Shown here piece after piece: positions 8,404 through 16,356 of a stretch of DNA of 64,000 nucleotides. Made by a program: the position numbers and the translations under genes. This DNA comes from Kribbella soli (GTDB lineage: Bacteria; Actinomycetota; Actinomycetes; Propionibacteriales; Kribbellaceae). The DNA lies in contig NZ_SJJZ01000004.1 of the NCBI RefSeq assembly GCF_004331345.1, positions 248,001-312,000 of the forward strand. Direction: 5' to 3'. The notes under the pieces are model-generated. The model was not told the DNA's origin, made no database searches, and saw only the letters and a list, made by a program, of their open reading frames with translations. The first letter of the stretch is position 1. Every line of letters begins with the position of its first letter.

Positions 8404-8884
8404 CGCGTCGGCCGCTCGGCGGCCGGCGCGGGAGCTGCTCGCGTTCCTTCCGCAGATAAAGACCGGCCGCGGTCGACACGCTCGTGAGCAGCCAGACCGC
8501 GACTCCCGCGTCGTCGGTGACACCGATGACCGGCAGCAGGTCCGGGAGGATGTCGATCGGCGAGACCAGGTAGACCATCGCCAGCAGCCAGAGGAACGTC
8601 CGGCTCTTCGGCAGGTCGGCGTACGTGCCCTGGCGGACGTCCCGGAGCAGCCGCGGCAGCGCCTTCGCGCGCTCGATCACGTTCCCGACCGGTACCGGCT
8701 CGCCGTTGGCGATCTTCCGCCGCCGGGCCCCCCGCCGGCGCACCACACCCAGCGCTCCGACTCCGGCGCCGATCAAGAGCAACCCGATCCCGACGGCAAC
8801 GGCAGGTAGCCCGACAACGTCACCGTCCCGGAACAGCAACGTCAGTAGCCCGATCAGCCCGAGCAACCCACCGAAGTACACCAT
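8387..8884 (-). CDS. DUF1232 (YkvA-like) membrane protein
   Basis: A 165-residue membrane protein. Two N-terminal transmembrane segments (about 1-50) precede a basic patch RRRGARRRK. The DUF1232 signature YLVSPIDILPDLLPVIGVTDD is near residue 105, in the third hydrophobic region. Family members are small membrane proteins of unknown role. Its 3' end overlaps the facing 85-residue gene by 17 bases. Confidence 0.85.
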   Translation of the reverse strand: MVYFGGLLGLIGLLTLLFRDGDVVGLPAVAVGIGLLLIGAGVGALGVVRRRGARRRKIANGEPVPVGNVIERAKALPRLLRDVRQGTYADLPKSRTFLWLLAMVYLVSPIDILPDLLPVIGVTDDAGVAVWLLTSVSTAAGLYLRKEREQLPRRPPSGRRATDGG

Positions 8885-8905
8885 CTACCCACTGTAGAGG
8901 GCGGT

Positions 8906-9739
8906 TCAGCCGACCGGACTCAACGCAGCCAGGCGGGCGAGGTGGTCCGAAGTCAGTTCGAGCCCGGCGGCCGCGACGTTCTCCTCGAGATGCCCGATCG
9001 AGCTGGTCCCCGGGATCGGCACCACCACGGGCGACCGCTGCAGGAGCCAGGCCAGCGACAGTTGCGCGGCTGTCGCTCCGAGCTCGGCGGCGATCATCCC
9101 GAGGAGCTGCGAACCGGCGTGCTCACCGTGCGCGATCGGGACCCACGGGATGAACGCGATCCCCTCCGCCGTGCAGTAGTCGAGGACGTCCTCGTGCCGG
9201 CGATCGGTGAGGTTGTACCGGTTCTGCACGCTGACCACGTCGACGTACTGCCTGGCCTCGCGCAACTGCTGCACGGACACCTCGGACAGCCCTACATGCC
9301 TGACCTTGCCCTCGGCAACCAGCCGCGCCAGAGCACCGAGCTGGTCGGCGAACGGTACGGCGGGATCGACCCGATGCAGCTGCAGGAGATCGATGCGCTC
9401 GACCTGTAGCCGCCGCAGGCACTGCTCCGCGGCCTGCCGTAGGTACTCCGGCCGCCCGCACGGCGTCCATTCAGCGGGTGACGGGCGGGTGTGGCCGACC
9501 TTGGTGGCGATCAGCACGTTGTCGTAAGGATGCAGGGCCTGGGCGAGCAGCTCCTCGTTGGCGCCGATGCCGTACGCGTCGGCGGTGTCGATGAAGTCGA
9601 CGCCGAGCTCGACGACGCGGCGGGCAACCTGGATCGCCTCGGTACGGTCGGCCGCCGGGCGGTACCCGGTCAGCCGCATCGCCCCGAAGCCCAACCGGTG
9701 CACGTCCAGCTCGCCGATCTTCAGTCGTGTGTTGTTCAT
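8906..9739 (-). CDS. Aldo/keto reductase
   Basis: A 277-residue NADPH-dependent aldo/keto reductase. Catalytic Asp and Tyr are in DTADAYG, Lys in LIATKVGHT and His in LLQLHRVD. The C-terminal cofactor loop is PVVVPIPGTSS. It is likely to reduce small aldehydes or ketones; the substrate is unknown. It is divergent from an ArsR-type regulator only 56 bases away, which may control it. Confidence 0.9.
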   Translation of the reverse strand: MNNTRLKIGELDVHRLGFGAMRLTGYRPAADRTEAIQVARRVVELGVDFIDTADAYGIGANEELLAQALHPYDNVLIATKVGHTRPSPAEWTPCGRPEYLRQAAEQCLRRLQVERIDLLQLHRVDPAVPFADQLGALARLVAEGKVRHVGLSEVSVQQLREARQYVDVVSVQNRYNLTDRRHEDVLDYCTAEGIAFIPWVPIAHGEHAGSQLLGMIAAELGATAAQLSLAWLLQRSPVVVPIPGTSSIGHLEENVAAAGLELTSDHLARLAALSPVG

Positions 9740-9780
9740 GCGGCCAAGGGTCCGGCCGGCGTACGGCGCGCCTGAACTGA

Positions 9781-9796
9781 TTTAGACTGAACTAAA
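9781..9796. promoter_or_regulatory. Inverted repeat and -10 box at the ArsR-like gene start
   Basis: TTTAG (9781-9785) and CTAAA (9792-9796) form an inverted repeat ending on the A of the ATG. TAGACT (9783-9788) is a good -10 hexamer whose expected start point is the ATG itself, so a leaderless, autorepressed transcript is plausible. A direct repeat CTGAACT (9772-9778 and 9787-9793) overlaps it. Confidence 0.5.
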
Positions 9797-10842
9797 TGCT
9801 GACGCTCACCTTCACTGTCGCGGACCTGGCCCGGACACGGCTCGCGATGTCCCCGCTCTGGGAGGTCGTGGCGAGCATCCGACTGCTCAAGTCGCCCAGG
9901 CCGCACCCGTTCCACAGCAGGTGGGCGCGAGCAACCAGGGAGCGGCTTGCCGGGTCCGAACTCGACCTGCTGTTCGACCTGGTCGACCCGGCTGTCTGGT
10001 ACCTGGCCGACTTCCTCACGCCGCCGCCGAACAGCCCGCTCCCCGATCTCGAGAGCGATCTCGGCGCACTCCGGCGGGTGTCGCCCGAGCAGGTCCGCGC
10101 CGATCTCGACGTCCTCGCGTACGCGCGCCGGCGTCCCTTCGGCTCGCTCGCCGAGGCACAGGTGCCGCGCCGGCTCCGCCGACCGAAGCCGGGAGAACTG
10201 CCGTCCCGACGAGTCGCCGAGTTGTACGCCGACCCGGCCGAGGGCATCGCGCGGCTGGTGGATCAGGTCACGACGTACTGGGAGCTCGCGATCGCACCGT
10301 ACTGGGGGCGGATCCGCACCCTGCTCGACGGCGATCTGCTCTACCGCGGGCGACGGCTCGGACAGGCCGGACCAGCGGGCCTCTTCGAGGATCTCGCCGA
10401 CGGTGTGCGGTGGCGTGACGGCACCCTCTCCATCCGGCACCGTCGCTTCCACGGCGAGCGGAACCTCACCGGCGAAGGACTCCTGCTCACCCCGTCAGCC
10501 TTCGTCTGGCCGACGGTCTACTCGAGCACGATCCCACCCTGGCAACCGACCCTCACGTACCCCGCCCGCGGCATCGCCACCCTCTGGGACGACTCGGCAC
10601 GCCCCACACCGTCAGGCCTCGCCGCCGTACTCGGAAGCTCACGTGCCGGCCTTCTCGAGCAGCTCGACACACCCCGGTCGACCACGGAACTGGCCACCCG
10701 CACCCGCCTCACGCCGGGCGGCGTCTCCCAGCACCTGACCGCACTACGCGCCGCCGGCCTGGTCACTCGACACCGGTCCGGCCGCACGGTCTTGTATGCC
10801 CGCAGCAACGTCGCCGACGCGCTCCTCGACGCCAGCACCTGA
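9796..10842 (+). CDS. ArsR-type winged-helix regulator with long N-terminal domain
   Basis: A 348-residue protein. The C-terminal ~85 residues form an ArsR-like winged helix (SSRAGLLEQLDTPRSTTELA ... LTPGGVSQHLTALRAAGLV). The N-terminal 230 residues match the pattern of DUF5937-type proteins (FTVADLARTRLAMSPLWEVVASIRLL), often found with ArsR helices in actinobacteria. No metal-binding cysteine pair is visible, so metal sensing is unlikely. It is divergent from the aldo/keto reductase. The start appears leaderless. Confidence 0.8.
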   Translation: MLTLTFTVADLARTRLAMSPLWEVVASIRLLKSPRPHPFHSRWARATRERLAGSELDLLFDLVDPAVWYLADFLTPPPNSPLPDLESDLGALRRVSPEQVRADLDVLAYARRRPFGSLAEAQVPRRLRRPKPGELPSRRVAELYADPAEGIARLVDQVTTYWELAIAPYWGRIRTLLDGDLLYRGRRLGQAGPAGLFEDLADGVRWRDGTLSIRHRRFHGERNLTGEGLLLTPSAFVWPTVYSSTIPPWQPTLTYPARGIATLWDDSARPTPSGLAAVLGSSRAGLLEQLDTPRSTTELATRTRLTPGGVSQHLTALRAAGLVTRHRSGRTVLYARSNVADALLDAST

Positions 10843-10851
10843 AGTACACAT

Positions 10852-11148
10852 TCACCAAGGGCGGGACGAGACCTCTGGCGGCACCTGATTCGACGGGCCG
10901 CCGCGCCACACCGCGAGAACCAGAGCCACGAAACTGACCGTGATCCGCGCCCGCTTCCCGGTCTTTACGTCATCAAGAGTCGCTTCGACGACCTCGCCGC
11001 GATGCTCGAGCACGTAGACCTTGTGCGACTCGACGAAGCCGAGCACGAAGAACACCACGGCCCCGACCAACGCCAAGGCCGCGTGGAGCTTCCGGTCCGG
11101 TCGGCGCGCACGCTCGGGCTGGTAGGGCTGGTACGGCTGGGTCGACAT
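10852..11148 (-). CDS. Truncated relative of the upstream DUF3592-like membrane protein
   Basis: A 98-residue protein with a proline/tyrosine-rich N-terminus (QPYQPYQPERARRP) and one membrane segment (about 22-42). The part EHRGEVVEATLDDVKTGKRA followed by ITVSFV resembles KQRGEVATATVLDKTTDEHG and its following strand in the adjacent gene at 11190. After residue 75 the resemblance ends and the tail is short, so the second half of the domain and the last membrane helix are missing. I tried the other two frames past this point and found no continuation. It may be a decayed tandem copy or a shortened functional protein. Confidence 0.55.
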   Translation of the reverse strand: MSTQPYQPYQPERARRPDRKLHAALALVGAVVFFVLGFVESHKVYVLEHRGEVVEATLDDVKTGKRARITVSFVALVLAVWRGGPSNQVPPEVSSRPW

Positions 11149-11189
11149 CGAGGCATGACGCTACCTGTTGTCAGGGTCGGCGAGCAGGC

Positions 11190-11621
11190 TCAGCTGGATC
11201 GGCGGCGCCGGAATTTGAAGGCGGCGGCGATGAGTAGACCGAGGACGCCGGCGCCGAACACCACGGCACTCTTCCAGTAGTCGAGGCTCCAGTCGGCGGC
11301 CTGCATCCGCTGGGGGTGCAGTGGATCGTAGACGACCTCGATCGGCTCACCCTTCTGGGCGTGCTTGTAGTTCTCGGTCCTGGCCCGCACCGTCGCGCCG
11401 TCCCTCGTCACGAACCGGACCGCGATGCGCGTGGTTCCGTGCTCATCGGTCGTCTTGTCCAGCACGGTCGCGGTGGCTACCTCGCCACGCTGCTTCAGCA
11501 AGTAGCTGTCCTTGACGTCGACCCAGCCCGCGACCGCGACCACGAGCGCAATGAACAGCAAGACCGCACTAACAGGCTCGAACCTCCAGCGCCGCTTCGC
11601 CGGCTCCTGAACCTCTTCCAC
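11190..11621 (-). CDS. DUF3592-like membrane protein
   Basis: A 143-residue protein with a transmembrane helix at about 17-35, an extracytoplasmic beta domain (RGEVATATVLDKT ... RIAVRFVTRDG ... GEPIEVVYDPLHPQRMQ), a second helix at about 117-135 and a basic tail. This is the DUF3592 layout; the function is unknown. It sits 33 bases downstream of xylB and 41 bases upstream of its truncated relative, all on the minus strand. Confidence 0.75.
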   Translation of the reverse strand: MEEVQEPAKRRWRFEPVSAVLLFIALVVAVAGWVDVKDSYLLKQRGEVATATVLDKTTDEHGTTRIAVRFVTRDGATVRARTENYKHAQKGEPIEVVYDPLHPQRMQAADWSLDYWKSAVVFGAGVLGLLIAAAFKFRRRRSS

Positions 11622-11654
11622 TGTCGTACGACGTCTCCTCGGTCCGACCGGCTC

Positions 11655-13073
11655 CTAGCGGTTGTACGGCGTGGACAGGAGAGGGCGGGTGTTGGTGAGG
11701 ACCTGCGCGTAGTTGGCGCGGATGGTGGTGGCGTCGACGGTGAGGGCGGGCTCGGGTTTGCCGACGGGGATCTGCCAGGTCGGCGGGGTGGCCGCGCCGG
11801 AGAGAGCCCAGGCGGCTTGGCGGGCGGCGCCCAGGGCGACGTACTCGGCCGGCTCGGGGAGGACGACCTCGGCGCCGAGGAGGGCCGGGGCGAGGGCCTG
11901 TACGGCGCGGGAGCGGGCGCCACCGCCGAGGAGCAGGACGCGGTGGACCGGCAGGCCCTGGTCGCGGAGCGCGTCGACAGCGTCGGCGAGGCCGCAGAGC
12001 AGGCCCTCGACCGCGGCGCGGGCCATCGTCGCAGGCTGCATGGTCGCGCGGGTGAGGCCGTAGATCAGGCCGGTCGAGTGCGGGAGGTCCGGCGTACGTT
12101 CGCCGTCCAGGAACGGCAGCAGGACCAGGCCGTCGCTGCCCGGTGAGGTGATCGCGGCCTCGTCGAAGGCGGACAGTTCCAGGCCGAGCATCTGCGCGGT
12201 CGCGGACATCACGCGGGCCGCGTTCAGCGTGCAGACGAGCGGCAGATACTCGCCGGTGGCGTCCGCGAAGCCGGCCACCAGGCCGGTCGGGTCGGCGGTC
12301 GGGTGCGTGGACCGTGCGAACGCCGTACCGCTGGTGCCGAGGGAGACGGCGACGTCGCCCGGCTGGAGGTCGAGGCCGAGCGCCGCCGCGGCGTTGTCAC
12401 CGGTGCCGGCCGCGATCGCCGCGCCGAAGGAAGTCTGGCCGACGATCTCGGTCGGTCCCGCGACGCGCGGCAGCGCGAGTTGACGACCGAAGGCGAGCTC
12501 GACGAGGTCGGGCCGGTAGCTGTTCGTCGTCGGCGACCACCACCCGGTCCCGGACGCGTCCCCGCGATCGGTGGTGATCCCCTCGATCCCGTGCCGATCG
12601 GCGGCCAGCCGGTGCGTCATCCAGTCGTGCGGCAGTACGACGGCAGCCGCCCGCTGTGCCGCCTCTTTGTCGCGTACCCAGCGGAGCTTCGTGACGGTGA
12701 AGGACGGTACGGGGACAGAGCCGACCGCTTCGGCCCAGGCTTCCGGTCCGCCCAACTCCGCGATCAGGTCGGTGGTGGCGTCGGCGGAACTGGTGTCGTT
12801 CCAGAGGACGGCCGGGTGGACGACCTCACCGGAGTCGTCCAGCAGCACCATCCCGTGCTGCTGACCGCCGATCGCGACCGCCTCGACGCCGTCGAGCAGA
12901 CCGGCGGAGGCGGTCTCCCACGCCTGCCACCACGCCTGCGGGTCGACCTGCGTCCCGTCCGGGTGCGGTGCCCGGCCCTCCCGCAGTACCGCTCCGGTCT
13001 CCGCGTCGCATACGACCACCTTGGTCGCCTGGGTGGAGCAGTCCACTCCGGCGACCAGCCTCAGCTCAGTCAT
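11655..13073 (-). CDS. xylB: Xylulokinase (FGGY sugar kinase)
   Basis: A 472-residue FGGY carbohydrate kinase that phosphorylates D-xylulose to xylulose 5-phosphate. The N-terminal ATPase fold starts GVDCSTQATKVVV, the substrate region has GGQQHGMVLLD, and the C-terminal domain has LLLGGGARSRAVQALAPALLGAEV. It is last in the polyol operon, ten bases after the mannitol-type dehydrogenase. In such operons the dehydrogenase makes a ketose from arabitol, mannitol or sorbitol, and the kinase takes xylulose or fructose onward. The exact substrate is inferred from context. Confidence 0.9.
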   Translation of the reverse strand: MTELRLVAGVDCSTQATKVVVCDAETGAVLREGRAPHPDGTQVDPQAWWQAWETASAGLLDGVEAVAIGGQQHGMVLLDDSGEVVHPAVLWNDTSSADATTDLIAELGGPEAWAEAVGSVPVPSFTVTKLRWVRDKEAAQRAAAVVLPHDWMTHRLAADRHGIEGITTDRGDASGTGWWSPTTNSYRPDLVELAFGRQLALPRVAGPTEIVGQTSFGAAIAAGTGDNAAAALGLDLQPGDVAVSLGTSGTAFARSTHPTADPTGLVAGFADATGEYLPLVCTLNAARVMSATAQMLGLELSAFDEAAITSPGSDGLVLLPFLDGERTPDLPHSTGLIYGLTRATMQPATMARAAVEGLLCGLADAVDALRDQGLPVHRVLLLGGGARSRAVQALAPALLGAEVVLPEPAEYVALGAARQAAWALSGAATPPTWQIPVGKPEPALTVDATTIRANYAQVLTNTRPLLSTPYNR

Positions 13074-13083
13074 GACCCCAACA

Positions 13084-14547
13084 CTAGAGCGCTTCGAGGG
13101 TGGCGCGGGCGCCGATCTCGTGGAGCGACTTCAGAGCGGCCTTGTACGGCGTGACGAAGTGCTCGTCCGACGCCAGGTCCCCGAACAGGTCCGGATCCGA
13201 GATGAACACCAGCGGGTCCTCGCGGTTGTGCTGCGCCCGCTCGACGAGCTTGTCGCGCAGCCGGTCCACGACCTCGATCGGCTGCCCCTGCTCGTCGACG
13301 CCCTCGGCGTACCGCGCCCAGGACGCGACCACGAGCACCGACCGCTTGATCTCCCGCCCGGCCGCGAGCTGCTCGCGCACCACCGGCAGCAACCACTTCG
13401 GGATCCGGTCCGAGCTCTCCGCGCACAGCCGCGCCAGCGTGTCGCGTACTTCGGGATTCGCGAACCGCTCGATCAGTTGGTGCTTGTAGCGGTCCAGGTC
13501 GACCCCGGGCACCGGCGGCAACGTCGGCGTACCTTCGTGGTCCATGTAGCCGAGCAGGAAGTCGACGTACAACTTGTCCTGGCAGACCTCGTGCGCGTAC
13601 CGGTACCCGTCCAGGTACCCGAGGTAGCACAACGCCTGATGCGAGGCGTTCAGCAGTCGCAGCTTCATGAACTCGTACGGCTCGACGTCCTCGACGATCT
13701 GGACGCCGACCTCCTCGTACGGCGGCCGCTCGCCGCCGAAGTCGTCCTCGAGCACCCACTGCGTGAACGGCTCGCACACCACCGGCCAGCCGTCCTCGAC
13801 CCCGAACCGCTCGGCCAGCGCCTCCCGGTCGGCGTCCGCGGTGACCGGCGTGATCCGGTCGACCATGCAGTTCGGGAACCGCACCTCGTTCTCCAGGAAC
13901 TCGGCCAGCTCCAGATCCTTCAGGCGCGCGAACGACGCCAGCATCTTCCGCGCCACGTGCCCGTTGCCCGGGATGTTGTCGCACGACATCACGGTGAACG
14001 GCGGTACGCCGGCCTCGCGCCGCCGGCGCAGCGCCTCGACGATGAACCCGAACGCGCTCCCAGGTGTCGCGCCCGGCGCGAGGTCCGCGGCCAGCGCCGG
14101 ATCCGAGGCGTCGAGCTCGCCCGTCACCTGGTTCACGTGGTACCCGCCCTCGGTGATCGTCAGCGAGACGATCCGGGTCGCCGGATCGACCATCCGGTCC
14201 AGGACCGCGGACGGGTCGTCCGGCGCGAACAGGTAGCCGACGATCGACCCGATCACCCGCGGCTCGAGCGTCCCGTCCGGATGTTTGATCACGAGCGTGT
14301 ACAGCGAGTCCTGGGCGGCCAGTACGTCGGCCATCCGCCGATCGTGCGGCAGCACGCCGACGCCGACGATCCCCCAGTCCAGGGCCTTCCCGTCGTTCAT
14401 CAGCCGGTCCAGGTACATCGCCTGGTGCGCCCGGTGGAACCCGCCGACGCCGAAGTGCACGATCCCCGGCGTCACCGCCGTACGGTCGTAGCAAGGCACG
14501 TCGACGTCATTGCGCAGAGCATCGAGTGCGGCAGCTGCCAGCCTCAC
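13084..14547 (-). CDS. Mannitol 2-dehydrogenase / polyol dehydrogenase
   Basis: A 487-residue member of the long-chain polyol dehydrogenase family (mannitol, arabinitol, fructuronate or altronate oxidoreductases). The N-terminal domain starts with HFGVGGFHRAHQAMYLD, and the catalytic Lys, Asn and His are in MKLRLLNASHQALCYLG. The family oxidises a sugar alcohol to a ketose with NAD. The start is GTG overlapping the stop of the upstream permease (GTGA), so it is coupled to the transporter genes. With xylB next, arabitol or mannitol are the best guesses. Confidence 0.9.
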   Translation of the reverse strand: MRLAAAALDALRNDVDVPCYDRTAVTPGIVHFGVGGFHRAHQAMYLDRLMNDGKALDWGIVGVGVLPHDRRMADVLAAQDSLYTLVIKHPDGTLEPRVIGSIVGYLFAPDDPSAVLDRMVDPATRIVSLTITEGGYHVNQVTGELDASDPALAADLAPGATPGSAFGFIVEALRRRREAGVPPFTVMSCDNIPGNGHVARKMLASFARLKDLELAEFLENEVRFPNCMVDRITPVTADADREALAERFGVEDGWPVVCEPFTQWVLEDDFGGERPPYEEVGVQIVEDVEPYEFMKLRLLNASHQALCYLGYLDGYRYAHEVCQDKLYVDFLLGYMDHEGTPTLPPVPGVDLDRYKHQLIERFANPEVRDTLARLCAESSDRIPKWLLPVVREQLAAGREIKRSVLVVASWARYAEGVDEQGQPIEVVDRLRDKLVERAQHNREDPLVFISDPDLFGDLASDEHFVTPYKAALKSLHEIGARATLEAL

Positions 14548-15389
14548 TTGACCGCCCCCAGCGACAGACCCTGGACGAGCTTGTCCTGGGCCGCGAACCC
14601 GGCGATCAGCACCGGCAACGACACCACGATGGACGCGGCACAGACTTTGGCGAGGAACAATCCTTGACTGGTCACGAACCCAGTCAAGAACACCGGAGCC
14701 GTCTGCGCCACCGTGCCGGTCAGCACCCGGGCGAACAGCAGCTCGTTCCAGCTGAAGATGAAGCAGATCAGCGCGGCCGAGGCAATCCCCGGCGTGACGA
14801 TCGGCGCCACCACGGAGCGCAGCGTACGGATCAGGTTCGCCCCGTCGACCGAGGCCGCCTCGAGGATCTCCACCGGCACCTCGGACAGGAAGCTGCGCAG
14901 CATCCAGACCGCGATCGGCAGGTTCATCGAGGTGTACAGGATGATCAGCAGCCAGATGTTGTCCAGGAACCCGACCGACTGCGCGAACAGGTAGATCGGC
15001 AGCAGGCCGGCGACCACCGGCAGCATCTTCGTGGACAGGAAGAAGAACAGCACGTCCGTCCACTTCTTCACCGGCCGGATCGACAGCGCGTACGCCGCCG
15101 GGAACGCGAGCAGGATGACGAGCACCGTGGACAGGATGCTCGCGGTCAGCGAGTTCGCGATCGACGGCCATGGCCCGGTGTCGAAGAACGACTTGTACCC
15201 GGCCAGGGTCAGCGGCGCGCCCAGGTCGGGCGGGTTCTTCGCCGCGTCCTCCTCGGTGTGGAACGAGGTCAGCAACATCCACACCACTGGCAGCACGAAC
15301 AGGATCCCGACGATCCACGCCAGCCCGCCCAGGAAGAACCCACCACCACGACTCTTCTTCCCGGTAACGATCGTGACCTGACCGCTCAT
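14544..15389 (-). CDS. Sugar/polyol ABC transporter permease (MalG-type)
   Basis: An inner-membrane subunit of 281 residues with six predicted helices. The EAA loop, EILEAASVDGANLIRTLRSVVAPIV, lies about 80 residues from the C-terminus and docks with the ATPase. The C-terminal VQGLSLGAVK is typical of CUT1 second permeases. It overlaps its upstream partner as ATGA and the downstream dehydrogenase as GTGA. No ATPase gene is in the operon, so a shared MsiK-like ATPase encoded elsewhere is probably used. Confidence 0.92.
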   Translation of the reverse strand: MSGQVTIVTGKKSRGGGFFLGGLAWIVGILFVLPVVWMLLTSFHTEEDAAKNPPDLGAPLTLAGYKSFFDTGPWPSIANSLTASILSTVLVILLAFPAAYALSIRPVKKWTDVLFFFLSTKMLPVVAGLLPIYLFAQSVGFLDNIWLLIILYTSMNLPIAVWMLRSFLSEVPVEILEAASVDGANLIRTLRSVVAPIVTPGIASAALICFIFSWNELLFARVLTGTVAQTAPVFLTGFVTSQGLFLAKVCAASIVVSLPVLIAGFAAQDKLVQGLSLGAVK

Positions 15390-16345
15390 CGTCCGGTCTC
15401 CTCTCGGAACAGCGTGGACACCGAGCGCAGCGCGAGGGTGGCGATGGCGATCGTGCCGATCACCACGATCACACCGGCCGCGGAAGCCCGGCCGTAGTCG
15501 TGCGCGGTGTAGAAGGTCTGGTAGATCGTGTACGGGAGGTTCGCCGTACCGAGACCGCCGGACGTGATCGTGAAGACCGCGTCGAAGTTCTGTACGACGT
15601 AGATCGACCCGAGCAGCGCGGACAGCTCCAAGTACTGGCGCAGGTGCGGCAGCGTCATGTAGCGGAAGATCTCCCACTGGTTCGCGCCGTCGATCCCGGC
15701 CGCCTCGATGACGTCCAGCGGACGGCTCTGCAGACCGGCCAGCAGGATCAGCATCATGAACGGCGTCCACTGCCAGACCAGCGCGAAGATGATCGACCAC
15801 AACGGCTGGTTGCTGATCCAGTCCGGCTGCGGCGCGTTGTCGCCGAACAACCACTTCAGCACGCCGTTGAACAGACCGTACGTCGGGTTGTAGAGCGCGT
15901 GCTTCCACAACAGGGCAGCGGCCACCGGGACGACCAGGAACGGCGTGATCATCATCGTCCGGACCGCGCCCCGGCCGCGGAACTTGCGGTCCAGCAGCAG
16001 CGCGATCAGCAGCCCGAACACCAGGCTGAGCAGGACGACGCCCGCGGTCAGCACGACCGTCACCCAGATCGCGTGCCGGGTGTTCGCGTCGGTGAGCACC
16101 CGGCGGAAGTTGTCGATCCCGGCGAAGCCGCGCTCGTCGGGGTAGTACGCGTTCCAGTCCATGAAGGACACGACGATCGTGACCACGAACGGCAGCTGGG
16201 TCACGATGATCATGAACACCAGCGCGGGCAGCAACGGACCCCGCCGGGCCCAGTCGCCGGTCCTGCGCATCAGCGTGCCTTCGGAGCCCGGCGGCGGCGT
16301 TGCCCGCCGGGACGCCTTGGTGTCAGGTTTCGCTTCGACAGACAT
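15386..16345 (-). CDS. Sugar/polyol ABC transporter permease (MalF-type)
   Basis: A 319-residue CUT1 permease. A charged cytoplasmic N-terminus precedes the first helix (PLLPALVFMIIVTQLPFVVT), then the family's usual further helices. The EAA loop is DVIEAAGIDGANQWEIFRYMTLPHL. It lies 11 bases after the binding protein gene and overlaps the second permease by ATGA. Together they import the polyol that the downstream dehydrogenase and kinase use. Confidence 0.92.
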   Translation of the reverse strand: MSVEAKPDTKASRRATPPPGSEGTLMRRTGDWARRGPLLPALVFMIIVTQLPFVVTIVVSFMDWNAYYPDERGFAGIDNFRRVLTDANTRHAIWVTVVLTAGVVLLSLVFGLLIALLLDRKFRGRGAVRTMMITPFLVVPVAAALLWKHALYNPTYGLFNGVLKWLFGDNAPQPDWISNQPLWSIIFALVWQWTPFMMLILLAGLQSRPLDVIEAAGIDGANQWEIFRYMTLPHLRQYLELSALLGSIYVVQNFDAVFTITSGGLGTANLPYTIYQTFYTAHDYGRASAAGVIVVIGTIAIATLALRSVSTLFREETGR

Positions 16346-16356
16346 GACCCGGCCCC

